The position numbers and the translations under genes were made by a program. From positions 1 through 37,729 of the forward strand of contig MNCI01005364.1 of assembly GCA_015680685.1 (NCBI GenBank): a stretch of 37,729 nt of DNA. Direction: 5' to 3'. Under the pieces are notes generated by a model, which did not search any database, was not told the origin of the DNA, and was given only the letters and a program-made list of their open reading frames with translations. Origin of the DNA: Gnetum montanum (Eukaryota > Streptophyta > Gnetopsida > Gnetales > Gnetaceae). Positions 21,447-32,099 of this stretch are shown piece by piece (position 1 is the stretch's first letter; each line of letters begins with the position of its first letter).

Positions 21447-21607
21447 GGGTAACCCTACTTAGATTTTTGCACAAAAAAAATTGTATTGTTCGTGGCTTAG
21501 CGCAACATGCTTTGGGTGGGTAATGGTGTCAAGTATGTTAGACATCAACATGGATGGTTGATCTGGATTCATGCTCACAAATCAAGGTGGGAGAGTTACT
21601 GTTTGCA

Positions 21608-21766
21608 AAAAATGGCTAACTTTGAAAATGCAGAGAAATGGCTGTCTACTGGTAGTAGAAAATGGCTAAGTTTGGAAACTGATAAAAAAATGACTAAGTA
21701 TAAAAATGTAGAAAAAATGACTAAGTGTGAAAATGCAAAAAAATGGCTAAGTATGGAGACTACACT
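21608..21766 (-). repeat. ~28-bp repeats in the leader of element A
   Basis: Units with AAAAATGGCTAAGT.TG.AAA recur about five times between the 5' LTR and gag. A 174-codon plus-strand frame here (21507-22031) is a by-product of the repeat. Confidence 0.75.
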
Positions 21767-21959
21767 CCAAACGAACTATACTCTCCACCAACTATGCTCT
21801 CTATGCTTAGAGAACAAAGACTTAGAAAAAATAGTGGAGAACAGTGTAATTTGGATTACCACGTGGGGTATCAGGGAGACCAATAATGGGGACCACTCTA
21901 CACCAATAGGGTGTAGAGAGCATGAAATACAACAACCCAAAAAAAGGAATGTCCTAGTA

Positions 21960-21974
21960 CTTCTTTTAGCACCA
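21960..21974 (-). promoter_or_regulatory. Possible primer binding site of element A
   Basis: Six T residues after the LTR end, the minus strand reads TGGTGCTAAAAGAAG. TGG is the expected start of a tRNA-primed site, and TGGTGCT is close to the start of some plant tRNA complements. The remainder does not match a primer I recognise. Confidence 0.25.
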
Positions 21975-21979
21975 AAAAA

Positions 21980-23154
21980 TGTAATGATAAAAAATGTCGA
22001 TGGCTGGAATCATCGAGGGGTCAACGGATGAACAACCTTAACCCTGCCTTTGCACAAGAGCCTTGCTGGAAACAAAGGTGGAGCACTCTAGAAATACTTG
22101 TCAATTGAATAGGGACTTTGTCAATTGTAGTTAGGGTAAAAAGTGCAACTAGGTGGTGGTGTGATTAGCTAAAATGCCAACATGAATAATGCGATACGAT
22201 GCTAAGTGAGTGTAGTCATGAAACAAGGGCAAGCGTAATCAAGGGTTTCGACTGAAATGAGGGTGCCAACGTGTGGAGACTACCTCGCAATTGTACTATA
22301 ATGTGACTATGCATGGAAAATGCAAAAAAATATGAGAAAATGTGAAAAAGGTCAAAGAAAATGTTGCAAATAGGAGAGAGAAACAAAACACTAGCCCAAA
22401 TGGGAGTGTAGTTAACTCCAAAAAGGGGTTCATAAGGTATGCGATGTATAACAGGCATAATGGAGAGCATAGTCACAATATTGCTGGTGTTGGTTCATGA
22501 AGTCTAATGCTTGCCATGATGTCCATGCATGCTAGGTTGGCCATCATGGTCTATCATGGTGATAGTGTTCTACTAGGCTATAGTGGGGTTGCATCATCTA
22601 CAACTCTACCTCTCTTTGATTTTCTAGTGTGCCTTTGGATATCTTTTTCCCAAATGCCAACATGCCAAACTACTGTGCCTTTGGGTCCCATTCACCCAAA
22701 TTCCAAATTGCCAAAAACTATGTCTTTGGGTCTTGTTTGCCAAAAATGTCCCAAAATGCCAAAACCCCCTGCCTTTGGGTCTCATTCACACAAAAATACA
22801 AAAATCCCAAATTGCCAAAATGCTAATGCCCAAAATTTACCAACCATTTCAAAATACCCACCATTTCAAATTGCCAACCATTTCAAACTACCCACTATTT
22901 CAAATTGCCTACCGTTTCAAACTACCCACAATTTCAAACTACCCACTCTTTCAAACTATCCACCATTTCAAATTTCCAACTATTAAAACATTAAGGGCTA
23001 GGGGTATTTATAGGTCCACATTTAGTGCAAAATGTGAATCTACTACCACATGGCAATGGGACAGTTGGGACTACGCTCTGGAATAGTTAATACTATGATC
23101 ACCCCAACTACACCTTGGTGTTAGGCTCTATAGTGTTTAGTGGTGTCATTGCTC
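21980..23154 (-). repeat. Element A, right (5') LTR, truncated
   Basis: It starts TGTAATGATA and aligns along its length with 13830-15055 of the left LTR, including the shared minisatellite arrays. Homology ends abruptly at about 23154 after TTGCTCTG. The two LTRs differ at many positions and by several indels, so the insertion is old. Confidence 0.8.
22842..22985 (-). repeat. CATTTCAAA minisatellite in right LTR A
   Basis: It is the counterpart of the left-LTR array, with about eight units of CCAACCATTTCAAACTACC type. Confidence 0.85.
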
Positions 23155-23430
23155 TGTTGTATACTTGTAGTAATCAAGGATGAAGAGAAAATATTTTTGA
23201 ATGAACATTTCTTTAATGTGCTTAGACTTAAATATAGTACTCTAGCAAAAGCTTTTTTTTGTTCTATAGAACCTTTGTGGTCATATAAGAACATAATTAA
23301 GGATTTCCATTTTTATTTGTGTTTCTAAATATATAGATAAACTAAAAGAATCATTTCCTAAAGCCACAATGCTCATCTTGCTAAGTAGGGATCTTAGTAA
23401 GTTTGGTAGATGAGAAAAAGTCTAACCTAT
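23155..23430. other. Spacer between elements A and B
   Basis: No domain or repeat was recognised. It separates the truncated LTR of A from the start of B. Confidence 0.4.
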
Positions 23431-23690
23431 AGTAACACCACTCTAAAGAAGCATCGTTCAACATCACCCTTGAGTCCAAAAATAGCCAAATATCCTAGAA
23501 TAGATCCAAGATGAACTACGTCTCAATGGTCATAGCACTTGCACACATAACATAAGCACACATCACTTGTAAGTCCATGGAATAGAAGCATAGTAAGTAC
23601 ACCTCATGAACTCATATAAGCAATGTGACCAACATGACACACACATACATAACCATAATAAACACAAGCAACCCTACATGACACCATTCT
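23431..23690 (-). repeat. Element B, left (3') LTR, minimum extent
   Basis: The sequence matches 27426-27640 (GAAGCATC[GA]TTCAACA, TAGATCCAAGATG[AG]ACTA, TAAGTCCATGG and others). The terminal TG has become AG (AGTAACACC against TGTAACTAG). The true right end is unknown because the other copy is cut. Confidence 0.75.
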
Positions 23691-24290
23691 CCTACAAGAG
23701 CTAGGATACATTCCTACTCTAATGGATCTATCCCTAAGCCTTGCTTGAAAAAGAAGGGTGGTGGTCCAAGCATTGAAGCTAAAGCTCCTTCACAAGCCTA
23801 TATATCCTCGTAATGTAGTAGACAAAGAAATTAAGATTAATGTAGTTCTTTAATAAGGGTTGTGATAACATGAAACTTGTGAGGATCTCTATACTTCTCC
23901 AGCCTCCATTCTAGAGGGAAATAATTTTTGATCCACCAATAAGGTATGTTTTTCTATACTCTTTCCTACTTGAAAGAAGTGAATCCTTAAAGCTTAAGTC
24001 TTTGTTAATACACATTGGCTATCGAGGGTATTGAACAACTCAAAATCCATTTGAAAATTGTTAAGAATGTTCAATGGATAGGGTTGTAAAGCACAAATGT
24101 TGAACTTAACTTGACATCCAATTGAGACCTTAGAGATGCTTGTGTAGCCTAAGTTAAGGAAGAAAAGGCTTATCATTTTTCATGTAAATGGTACCAATCT
24201 TTCTACTTAGAGTGAGACTCATAAAATACAAACCATTATACTATACTTGTAGTAATATAGAGGTGCAGTCTTCTAGAGGCATTCATTCCT
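23691..24290 (-). other. Non-coding region of element B
   Basis: No protein domain was recognised in either strand. Part of it probably belongs to the left LTR. Confidence 0.4.
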
Positions 24291-24512
24291 CCATATCAAA
24301 CTTGTGCTCCTTATCCAAAGTCTCAATCTTGCACTTCCTACTTGAAGTCATAATCATATTCTTATGCTTCCTACTCAAAGACATAGCTATAATCCTATAG
24401 TTTTTGCTTGATGTCACAATCATCATCCTATGCTCCTTGCTCAAAGACATAGTCAAGAACATATACTACCTACCCAGAGTTACCATTAAGAACATGTACT
24501 CCCTTCTTGAAG
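24291..24512 (-). repeat. ~45-bp imperfect tandem repeats in element B
   Basis: About five units carry CTTCCTACTTGAAGTCATAA or GCTCCTTGCTCAAAGACATAG with ATCATATTCTTATG-like spacers. Confidence 0.6.
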
Positions 24513-24519
24513 TCACTCC

Positions 24520-24525
<6 letters not shown>

Positions 24526-24560
<35 letters not shown>
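24526..24560. repeat. (CT)n microsatellite
   Basis: An uninterrupted CT dinucleotide run of about 17 units. Confidence 0.98.
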
Positions 24561-24565
<5 letters not shown>

Positions 24566-24879
24566 CTCACACATGCATGCTCTTTGTTTTTTTTTCTCAC
24601 TAACAAGAATCAATTCATGAAGGAAGTAGTCACACCAAGCTGACCACATTTTGATCCTCTTAGCATTTTCTATCCTATTTAAACACAACATCTTCATCCT
24701 TATACTAAGATGGTCAGGCCCTCATGTACCAACTACATGAAGTCTAAAAGCATCATATTGTGCTCTTGGTAATTCCTGTTAGAGATCATTAATGGATCAT
24801 GAGGTTGATGCTTAACTACATTTAGCCCAGGTTTTTCATTCAATTTATTACCACCACTCTTGATTTAAAGATTTTGGGA

Positions 24880-24918
24880 GCATTCTCAAGCATAATGCTC
24901 TCCACCATAGATGTAGCA
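24880..24918 (-). pseudogene. Zinc knuckle of element B gag
   Basis: The minus strand reads CYIYGGEHYA, stop, EC. The pattern C-x2-C-x3-H-x4-C fits, with the second Cys changed to Tyr (TGT to TAT) and an Arg or Gln codon changed to TGA. This spacing is used by many plant gypsy gags. Confidence 0.75.
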
Positions 24919-25204
24919 TTTTAAACTTGAAAACCTCATAGGATATTGGTAGAACACTTCGAAATGTGGTCATTTTTTCCAAGACTCATGTTGCTCTTGA
25001 GAAGCTTGATGTTTTCTATACCCCCAAGATAAGACTTGTTTACATGGAGTTGGATTAGCATAAAAGCCTCTAAATCCACTAGAATCCACCTATCCATCCC
25101 CTCTTAAAGATTGATTACTCTCTTTCTTGCTTTTGATCAGGTACTCCATTACACCCTTATTCTTCTTTCCCATATTATAATCAATCAAACTACTAGCGAC
25201 TTAG

Positions 25205-26230
25205 ATGGCTTGTCAAAATCCTATGATTTTATGAAATAGGTTCACTCCACAAGTAAATCACCTTCAATGCACTAAATACAGATATTATGCAAATATAAAA
25301 TTATTTGCTAGAAAATAATAAAACTAGTTATCTTCAATTAATTTATTAGAAGATTACAACAAGGTTCACACAACCCACAAGCATTCAAAAATCTATCACA
25401 CAAACGATATCATAAAGCAAGAGGCTCTACAACCACACAATGGCTATTCTTAATGCAAGAGACAACCAATAGAAATCTCTCCTACAAATTGAGACTAAGA
25501 TCTCAAATCACAAGTGAGATATAAGAGAATAGAACACATAGACCAACACACCACAAGCTGATCTTGAAGCTGTAATCATCAATTTCACTTATCCAGTGTG
25601 CTTATCCACTCTCTTTTGCCTAGCTCTTCATTCTCAAGAGTGTTCTCTCTCACTCCTTCAACATATAAGCTCTCTCCTTGCAAAAGCTCTCTCCTTTCTC
25701 ATGGATGGATACATACATGATTATAGAGATCCAAAACCCTAGTAAGCTTTCTATTTACCTTCCTAGATGTTTCTCACAAGGATTTGGAGTCTTTCAGATG
25801 TTTTCCAACCAAAATGCCATGTTGGAGCTTTTTCTCTTGCCATCTTAGACATCTCTAATTTTTCTTAGATGTCTCCTATGAAAGCCCTATTTTTAGGTGA
25901 TACATCTACTTTGGTCCATAGACATCTATACTTCAAGTTATATGTCTAAGGTGAGATATCTATCTTTCTAGGTAGACGTCTATCCTACATGTGCCAAAAA
26001 TCAAAATGCTATTTTTGATGTCTGGAGCCTCCATATGCCTCCAAAAAAGTCCCCATAGACTCTAGAACCCCCTAAACTCATCCAAATGAGCCAAAACACC
26101 TCAAAACATGCCAAAACATCCAAGAATAATCATCGTCAAAAATCCACATAAGAAGACACACAAAAATAGGACACACTCATCAAGGTCTTCTCCAAGCACA
26201 AAAACCTTCAGAAACAACTTATAGGACAAA
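25205..26230. mobile_element. ~1-kb insertion separating gag from the zinc knuckle in element B
   Basis: The gag frame ends at about 26240 and the knuckle appears 1.3 kb later, while gag and knuckle are normally within a few hundred bases. The segment between has no coding frame and carries an AGACATCT/AGATGTCT motif many times (about 25765-25990). It may be a solo LTR or another non-autonomous insert. The edges are approximate and no target-site duplication was identified. Confidence 0.4.
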
Positions 26231-26239
26231 CGCAATGGA

Positions 26240-27328
26240 ATTAGAAAGATGTTCCTATATCATTTTATGAGTTTGAGTTCACACTAAATCCAAGGTTTGA
26301 GGCCATTGATAAGTAGTATGTACTTGTTGTCCTCATCCATATTTAGAATTTGTATGATGATATTTTGGTATTCTCAAATATACTCTTCTAGTTCTTTAGT
26401 GTGTTGAATATTCTTTAGATTTACCTAGGTTTTATCAATGGAAGCACTTGGATGAAATTTCTTGATCAATGCTTTCTTAAATTGGACCCATGTTTTGATG
26501 GACCTACCTATCCCAACCTACTCTTCTTGAATGATGTTAAGCCACTAGGCTTTTGCTATTCCATCAAAGAATTGAGTAGAAATGTGAACTTGTATTTTAG
26601 TGATGCATTCATACATCTCTAGGAATTCTTTTGTCTCAAATACAAAAGAATCTATCATAGCAACTTCCTTGTCACACTCATAGATTTTTGGTTCCTTTTC
26701 TCAAAATGTGGAAATCAATCAATTAGATCCTAATGCTAGTGCCCTTGCTTGCATAGTCAAATAATATTTCATAATCCAAATCTTATCCTCTAATTTTTTT
26801 ATCAAGGTCTCAATCTCATTTTTTTGGCTCTCGTACAAGGCTTGCTGAGCTTCCAACAATGATCATAACACCTAATTTTCCTCTTGAAGCTCCTGGTTGG
26901 CAAGTTGGAGATCATTAATAACATCCCTAAGTCACTCCACCTAGTTCCTTAGCACAAATTCTTGAGTTAAGGTGAGTTTGTGCTTGGATTTAGAGTCCAA
27001 CTCTTGAAGGAAAGGAGCTTTTATTAAATCAACTAGCTATTGAATCATATGAGCCTTCTTTGACATGGGTAGACTATACATGATGATGCTATCTACTTGT
27101 AACCATTGGCCCTAAAGTTCTTAAATATTTTTAGGGGATTCATCAATATCCAATTACCTTCATGTTCTCATTCTTGTGCACATCCTCATATACATTCTTA
27201 TTGTACTACACTTCCTTATGCACCTAACTTCCTTGACTACCATTTTCAACTAGTCCATTTTGAGGATGGGGATTAGGAGATGAATTGCGAAGTTTTAGGC
27301 TCCCTTTGCTCTTCTCTTTGTGCATCAT
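26240..27328 (-). pseudogene. Gag of element B
   Basis: The frame starts at an ATG at 27328 (MMHKEKSKGSLKLRNSSP). After stops and a frameshift come MSKKAHMIQ, then a long coiled coil (LRDVINDLQLANQELQEEN ... YESQKNEIETLIKKLEDKI) at about 26950-26770. Then follows the gag core: YECITKIQVHISTQFFDGIAKA, stop, WLNIIQEE, TWVQFKKALIKKFHP and KELEEYI, ending GLKPWI near 26300. Trp, Phe and Leu positions match the retrotransposon gag domain. In-frame stops are TAG at Gln-like positions, plus one TGA. Confidence 0.85.
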
Positions 27329-27410
27329 GGTAGCACATGAGTCATGAACAATGAATCACAACCATGAATTGTATACCTAGAATAACCACCAACATTAGCT
27401 CACAAACCAC

Positions 27411-27423
27411 AACTCCGATACCA
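27411..27423 (-). promoter_or_regulatory. Primer binding site of element B, initiator tRNA-Met type
   Basis: The minus strand reads TGGTATCGGAGTT two nt after the LTR end. The standard site complementary to plant initiator tRNA-Met is TGGTATCAGAGC, so one base differs within the first nine. The position fixes the 5' LTR as the right-hand copy. Confidence 0.8.
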
Positions 27424-27425
27424 AG

Positions 27426-27640
27426 TGTAACTAGAGAAGCATCATTCAACAATACCTTTAAGTCTAGAACTAGCTAAACATACCAAAGTAGATCCAAGAT
27501 GGACTATGGCTCAACATTTATAGAAACTACATGCACAACATAACCATACATCACTTTTTAGTCCATGGGTTAGGAGTGTAGTGAGTTTGCCTCATGAAAT
27601 CATATAAGTGACATGACCAACATCATACACATGCACATTG
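27426..27640 (-). repeat. Element B, right (5') LTR, truncated
   Basis: It begins TGTAACTAGAGAAGC and matches the left LTR over about 215 bp. It stops at 27640 where TGATGAGCAGG begins. Confidence 0.75.
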
Positions 27641-27686
27641 ATGAGCAGGAAGGTACCCTTATGCTCAACCATATGAATACGAGTTT
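27641..27686. repeat. TGATGAG...GGTACCCTTA...CTCAACCATATGAATACGAG repeat fragment
   Basis: These ~46 nt match 34745-34799 within element C, including CTCAACCATATGAATACGAG (20 of 20). Start and end are abrupt, and the continuation GCATTACACGC seen at 34799 reappears at about 28025. Confidence 0.7.
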
Positions 27687-28407
27687 TTCACATACAATAT
27701 GGTCAAATTTCAAGGACTAAGTGCTTATGTGCCCTTGTGGAACAAGGATGGGTTGGTTGATCGTTGTCTTCCCAAGCTTACCTATATGTCATGATTGTAT
27801 GGTTAAGTAAGCTTGAGGCATATGATTTGTATAGCTTTTATGTTTTTATGTCTTGCACTCGTAGGGAAGGAGAGAGGTAACTAAGTGACTAATTTAACTT
27901 AACTACTCATTAACTAAGTTCTAACCAATCCTAACACCAACATCCATTCCCACTTATTGTACACATCCTGAACTAGTGCAACACTGTTGGGATTACCAAA
28001 TGCTAATTGTTACTAGGTTACCAAGCATTACACGCATGCTCGAAGTGGGCGTGCTTGTGTAATTTAAATGATTTTCTTAATTAATCAAAATGAATTACTA
28101 TGCTAATAACAGAAATGTAAAGTGCATAAAATAAAAGGAATTCATAAGAAAATATAATAAAAGAAATGCATAAGAAAAAAAATCTCAAGTGTTGTAAGGG
28201 TGAATCGAAGAGCTCATCTTTATTACCATACACAAGGTGTGCTTAGGTACACAATGCTCAAATAAAGATCCATCCATACTTAGACCTTTTGCTATGGGTA
28301 CTTGGAAAATACTCTAACTTTCAAACAAACTACAAGAGTTTCTCTACTTGAATCCTAAAAGACTTCTTCCAATTGTGTTCCTATGTGTTGTATTTATAGG
28401 TTTGGAA
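27687..28407. other. Non-coding stretch between elements B and C
   Basis: It lacks coding potential. An imperfect hairpin with ATTACAC/GTGTAAT arms is at 28027-28063. The stretch 28065-28180 is A-rich. Confidence 0.4.
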
Positions 28408-28574
28408 GCAACTACTCTAATAATTAGAGTAACCACTCTAACAATTAGAATAACTGCTAGAGTAACCAATCTAATAATTAGAATAAACTGCTAGAGTAAC
28501 TGCTCTAATAATTAGAATAAATCGCTAAAGTAACTACTCTAATAATTTGAATAACTGCTAGAGTAACCACTCTC
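28408..28574. repeat. ~33-bp tandem repeat array, about five units
   Basis: Units contain ACTCTAATAATTAGAATAA followed by CTGCTAGAGTAAC with small changes. It lies directly outside the proposed left LTR of element C. Confidence 0.92.
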
Positions 28575-29905
28575 ATCATACCCCCACAACTGAATGAAAG
28601 CTCATCCTAAATTTCCTTACAAAATATTGGGAAGGTATGGGATTATTGACTAATTGACAACTGACGGTGGAATGGGATGATAGAGTCAATGTGCCTAGTG
28701 AATGGATCAATAAGCATATTACAACATTAGTGTTCATGACCATTGTGGTGAACACTTGTACATAAATGACATCCAAGCCTTTATTTTTGGTAGCTTGAAG
28801 AGAAAAAGAGAGAGAGAAAGAAGATGGAGCGTGTTGTTGCCAATGTTGAGATTGCACCTTCCATTGTTTATCCATAGCCATGCCACCAAAATTTCTCCTT
28901 TCGTAAATGATCCAGTTCTAGTCCATCCTAAGTGCTTCCTCCAAGCCTAGTCCATTGTTTATATGATCTCCATCTGCACATACAACACAGTCACAAATGA
29001 GTAAAGATAGATAAACCACAATGTAGTTGATACCTTGCCTCGATATAAAGTGCATTAGCTAAGTTGTGGTTATGGCATAAACTGGTTAAGAGATTTATCA
29101 TAGGTGACTACCCAAGATGTAGTGGTTAGGTGAATAGTAAAATGGAGAAAATTGAAAAATTTGTCCAGGGCCCCCACGACTAAGAGTGAACCTCCAATAG
29201 CTATAAGATGGAAAAATACGAGGAACAAGAAAGATGAAAAAAAATAACAATGGAAACACCAATAAAATGGATGTCATGAATGGGGATGAAACAAGAGATG
29301 ATTGATTGCAAGAAATGTTTAAGAAAAAGAACTTAACAATTGCACAAAAAAGGAATCCCAATGGGTCCTCCCCAAAGTAGGATCATGCCTTTTATGCCCT
29401 AACAAACCCACAAACCAAAGAGTCTATAGGCTCTAGGAATGTTATTTGGAAGCAAGAGTTAAAACATTACTCACAAGAATTCACCAAAGGAAAAAAATGC
29501 ATCAACCCAGAATAGACTAATGATAAAACTGACAATGAGGTGGAAAAATAAGAAGAAAGATGGAGAGGAGAGAATGGAATGGAATCCCAAGAATAAGGTT
29601 GTGTAAAGTCTCTTATGTCTTTCATGGTTAATATGACTGAGTAGAACTCATCCCAAATCTAGACTCAAAAAAACCACATCCAGTGACCTCGCATCAACAC
29701 ACATGACCAATCCATCCACTTGAAGTAACAAGAATTCTTCCACAAAAAGTCACCACCATTCAAAGGAGAGCGAGATGGAGAAGCAAGAAGCAAGAAAGGA
29801 CCTTAGTTAGAGGGAACCTTTAGGCATGGGTAACATGTTTTTTAAGTTCCATAACCAGTACTTGTAGCCCCTATTGCTTTATTATGTCTAAGGGATGTGC
29901 TTTGA
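28575..29905 (-). repeat. Element C, left (3') LTR, approximate
   Basis: Its start, CCCCCACAACTGAATGAAAG, resembles CCCCCACAACTAAGCTGAAC at the right LTR start (36565). Internal blocks correspond as given for element C, but much of the rest is too diverged to align by eye. The two LTRs could also come from separate insertions of one family. Confidence 0.5.
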
Positions 29906-29906
29906 A

Positions 29907-29931
29907 TTCTCAATTTTCTCTTTTTTTTTTT
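29907..29931 (-). promoter_or_regulatory. Candidate polypurine tract of element C (pyrimidine-rich on the plus strand)
   Basis: TCTCAATTTTCTCTTTTTTT and adjoining T residues lie at the inner edge of the left LTR. The T-rich character makes this weak. Confidence 0.35.
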
Positions 29932-30483
29932 ATGTTTATGCATGGGAACCACACCATGCAAAGACTTATTTTTATTCACTCAGCTTCCTGATATTTGAAC
30001 AATGTCAAAATGGCAGAAAACCCAAGAAAAAGCATCCAAGCATCCTAGAGAATGGCCAGAAAAAATGCATCAAATCCCCTTGAAGTCATAACCTTTTCAT
30101 CCTTTGAGTCTTTCCTTGGTTTGAAAAATACCTAGCCACCAATTCATTAACAAGTTTACTTATAAAAATAGGACTATATAGTTCCAAGCCAAAGGAAACC
30201 ATAGAGTTGTATGGATGAGTGGATGGCATGGACTCAATGCCTATTTTACCAAAAGAACCATACCTTAATATCAGCATCATAATTCAAAGGTAAAAATCAA
30301 ACATTAGCAATCAATATGATATAATGTAATCCACCATCATGAGCACTTATTGGATGACAAATAAAAGTAAATCAAGCAAACAAAGAAATAGTAAAAACAT
30401 GAATGATGGTGTAAAACAAAAATAAGAAAAGTTGGAAAAATGTGTAAAACAAAAATTCAAAAAGAACTGAGGGCCTAGAATGG
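29932..30483 (-). other. Non-coding 3' region of element C
   Basis: No domain or tandem repeat was recognised between the LTR and the integrase tail. Confidence 0.4.
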
Positions 30484-31756
30484 TTAGCATAGGTAGCCAT
30501 CTCCCCTATGACTAAGTTGGAAGGAGGAGATCCAAAATAGTGAGCAAGGTTGTCCATCAATAGAGGTAGCATGTGTACTGGCTATCCTAAGCTCATGGAA
30601 AAATTTGGATTGTTGCTCGTTGACCAACAGCTTCTTGTCCAGGCTCTCAAGTTTGTATATTGTAATGGTCCTTGAAGGAAAATTTGCATAAATAATATAA
30701 GGTCCTTTCCACAGTGTTTGAAATTTAGTACGTTGTGGCACATGTGTGGGATTCTAGTAGAGAACCTTATCTCCTGGTTGATATTTAACTTTTCTAATTC
30801 TTAGGTCATGACATTGTTTATTGAAGGCCTTGTGCAATTTGTTAGATGACAGGGTAGCTAATCAGTTTTCATCTAACAAGTTAAGGGTTACTAACCATTG
30901 TTTCTATGCTAGAACAAGGTCAAGGTTCAGGTCACATGTCATGGATAGTGTATGGAGCTTAGTTTGAATGGGAAGCATTGGTAATTTACCATACACTAAC
31001 TCATAGGGAGAGTAGCCTATAGGGAGTTTCCATGTGGAGTGGTATGCCCAAAGAACATCGTTCAGTTTAGTGCTCCATTCTCGCTTAAACTTGCTAATGG
31101 TTCTTATCAATATCTTCGTAATCTCCCTGTTGGTAACTTCTGCTTGACCATTCACTTGGGGGTGGTATGGTGTAGCCAATTTATGCTAAACCCCTAAGCA
31201 TTGCATTAATTTCTGAAAAGTTGCACTTGTTAAGTATGTACCATTGTCTGCAATAAGTGCACACGGCATAACAACCCTATTTATGATTTATTATTGAACA
31301 AATCATGTAGCTGTAGATGATGTACAATCTTTAATTGTAGCTTCTTCTACCCATTTATTTAGGTCATCAACATCAACAATAATATAAGCTTTTCCATTGG
31401 ACATTGGTGTAATTAGCCCCATAAAATCAATTCCCAAAATGTCGAAGGGTTCTAATGGTTGAATCCATTGTTGTGGACCCTCCATTCTAGCAGTCATTCC
31501 CCCATCACATTGACAACACTCACAAGTTTGGACGAAATGATGGGCTAAAATAATGTAGGCCAATAATATCCGAAAATAATGTAGGCCAATAATATCCTGC
31601 AAGCAGGATCTTGATGGTCATTTGTCTCCCAACGTAATGACCCCCACAAGGACCCTCATGGGCATCTTGGAGAACTTGTGGTTGATCTATATTGGGAACA
31701 CACCATCGAACCAAGCCATTGGAACACACTTTGTAAATTTTTCCATTGATCTCCAT
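30484..31756 (-). pseudogene. Integrase of element C
   Basis: The N-terminal zinc-binding part reads KVCSNGLVRWCVP, then DAHEGPCGGHYVG (His pair), GYYWPTLF and, after a 26-bp duplication, CECCQCDGG (Cys pair). The catalytic core has FDILGIDFMG with the first Asp, NKWVEE, and YHPQVNGQAEVTNREI (about 31170) with the Glu. LWAYHSTWKLPIGYSPYELVYGK follows without a break. The C-terminal part reads FQTLWKGPYIIY (about 30715). Stops and shifts divide it into at least four frames. The region around the second Asp (31180-31300) is damaged. Confidence 0.92.
31547..31598 (-). repeat. 26-bp exact tandem duplication in integrase
   Basis: The 26 nt at 31547-31572 are repeated at 31573-31598 with one difference at the end. 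The duplication shifts the frame between the His pair and Cys pair of the zinc-binding domain. Confidence 0.95.
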
Positions 31757-32099
31757 AAAGTACTTGGCTCGATGAAGAAACTATTGTTTCTTCTTAAGGT
31801 TTAACTCTTGTGGTATTTTTTGGGTGAGGAGATAGGTAAGAATGCTACTGTACTAGTTTGTCTCTATAGGTGACTAATTATCACTACACTAGCAAAGAGG
31901 AATTCATTAGGAAAATAATTAGAAACTGGATACTCATCCTTTTTGTTGTCACATCGCAACCGAGACAAATGATCAGCAACTACATTCTCGGTGCCCTTGC
32001 AATTTATCATCGTTAAATCAAACTCTTGTAAAATTACAAGCCATCATATGATACAAGGGCTTACCATTGGCTTATTCATGAGGAACCTTATTGCACTAT

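Larger units (their letters stand above)
13830..23154 (-). mobile_element. Element A: non-autonomous Tat-like Ty3/gypsy retrotransposon
   Basis: Two direct repeats (13830 onward and 21980-23154) flank an internal region read on the minus strand. The order is gag (21446 to about 20170), zinc knuckle (19785), linker and protease (18246 to 17800), then tandem repeats and a pyrimidine tract next to the left LTR. No reverse transcriptase, RNase H or integrase motif was found, so the copy depended on another element for movement. Both LTRs begin TGTAATGA on the plus strand. No target-site duplication can be read because the right LTR is cut short at 23154. Confidence 0.85.
23431..27640 (-). mobile_element. 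Element B: gypsy-type LTR retroelement, gag only visible
   Basis: The segment 23431 to about 23670 is repeated directly at 27426 to 27640. Read on the minus strand, the right copy is followed by a primer binding site, gag (from 27328), a zinc knuckle (24918) and no recognisable protease, RT or integrase. An insertion of about 1 kb splits gag from the knuckle. The right LTR is interrupted at 27641 by another repeat. The family call rests on the gag fold and knuckle only, so copia is not excluded. Confidence 0.75.

Noticed and set aside
21507-22031. 174-codon plus-strand open frame
   Set aside because: It is antisense to element A, covers short tandem repeats and runs across the LTR boundary.
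22507-22986. 159-codon open frame with repeated Phe-Lys-Leu-Pro-type peptides
   Set aside because: It is a translation of the LTR minisatellite. The left LTR copy gives a different frame structure.
24526-24560. Promoter-type CT element of a gene
   Set aside because: It is a simple dinucleotide run with no adjacent gene.
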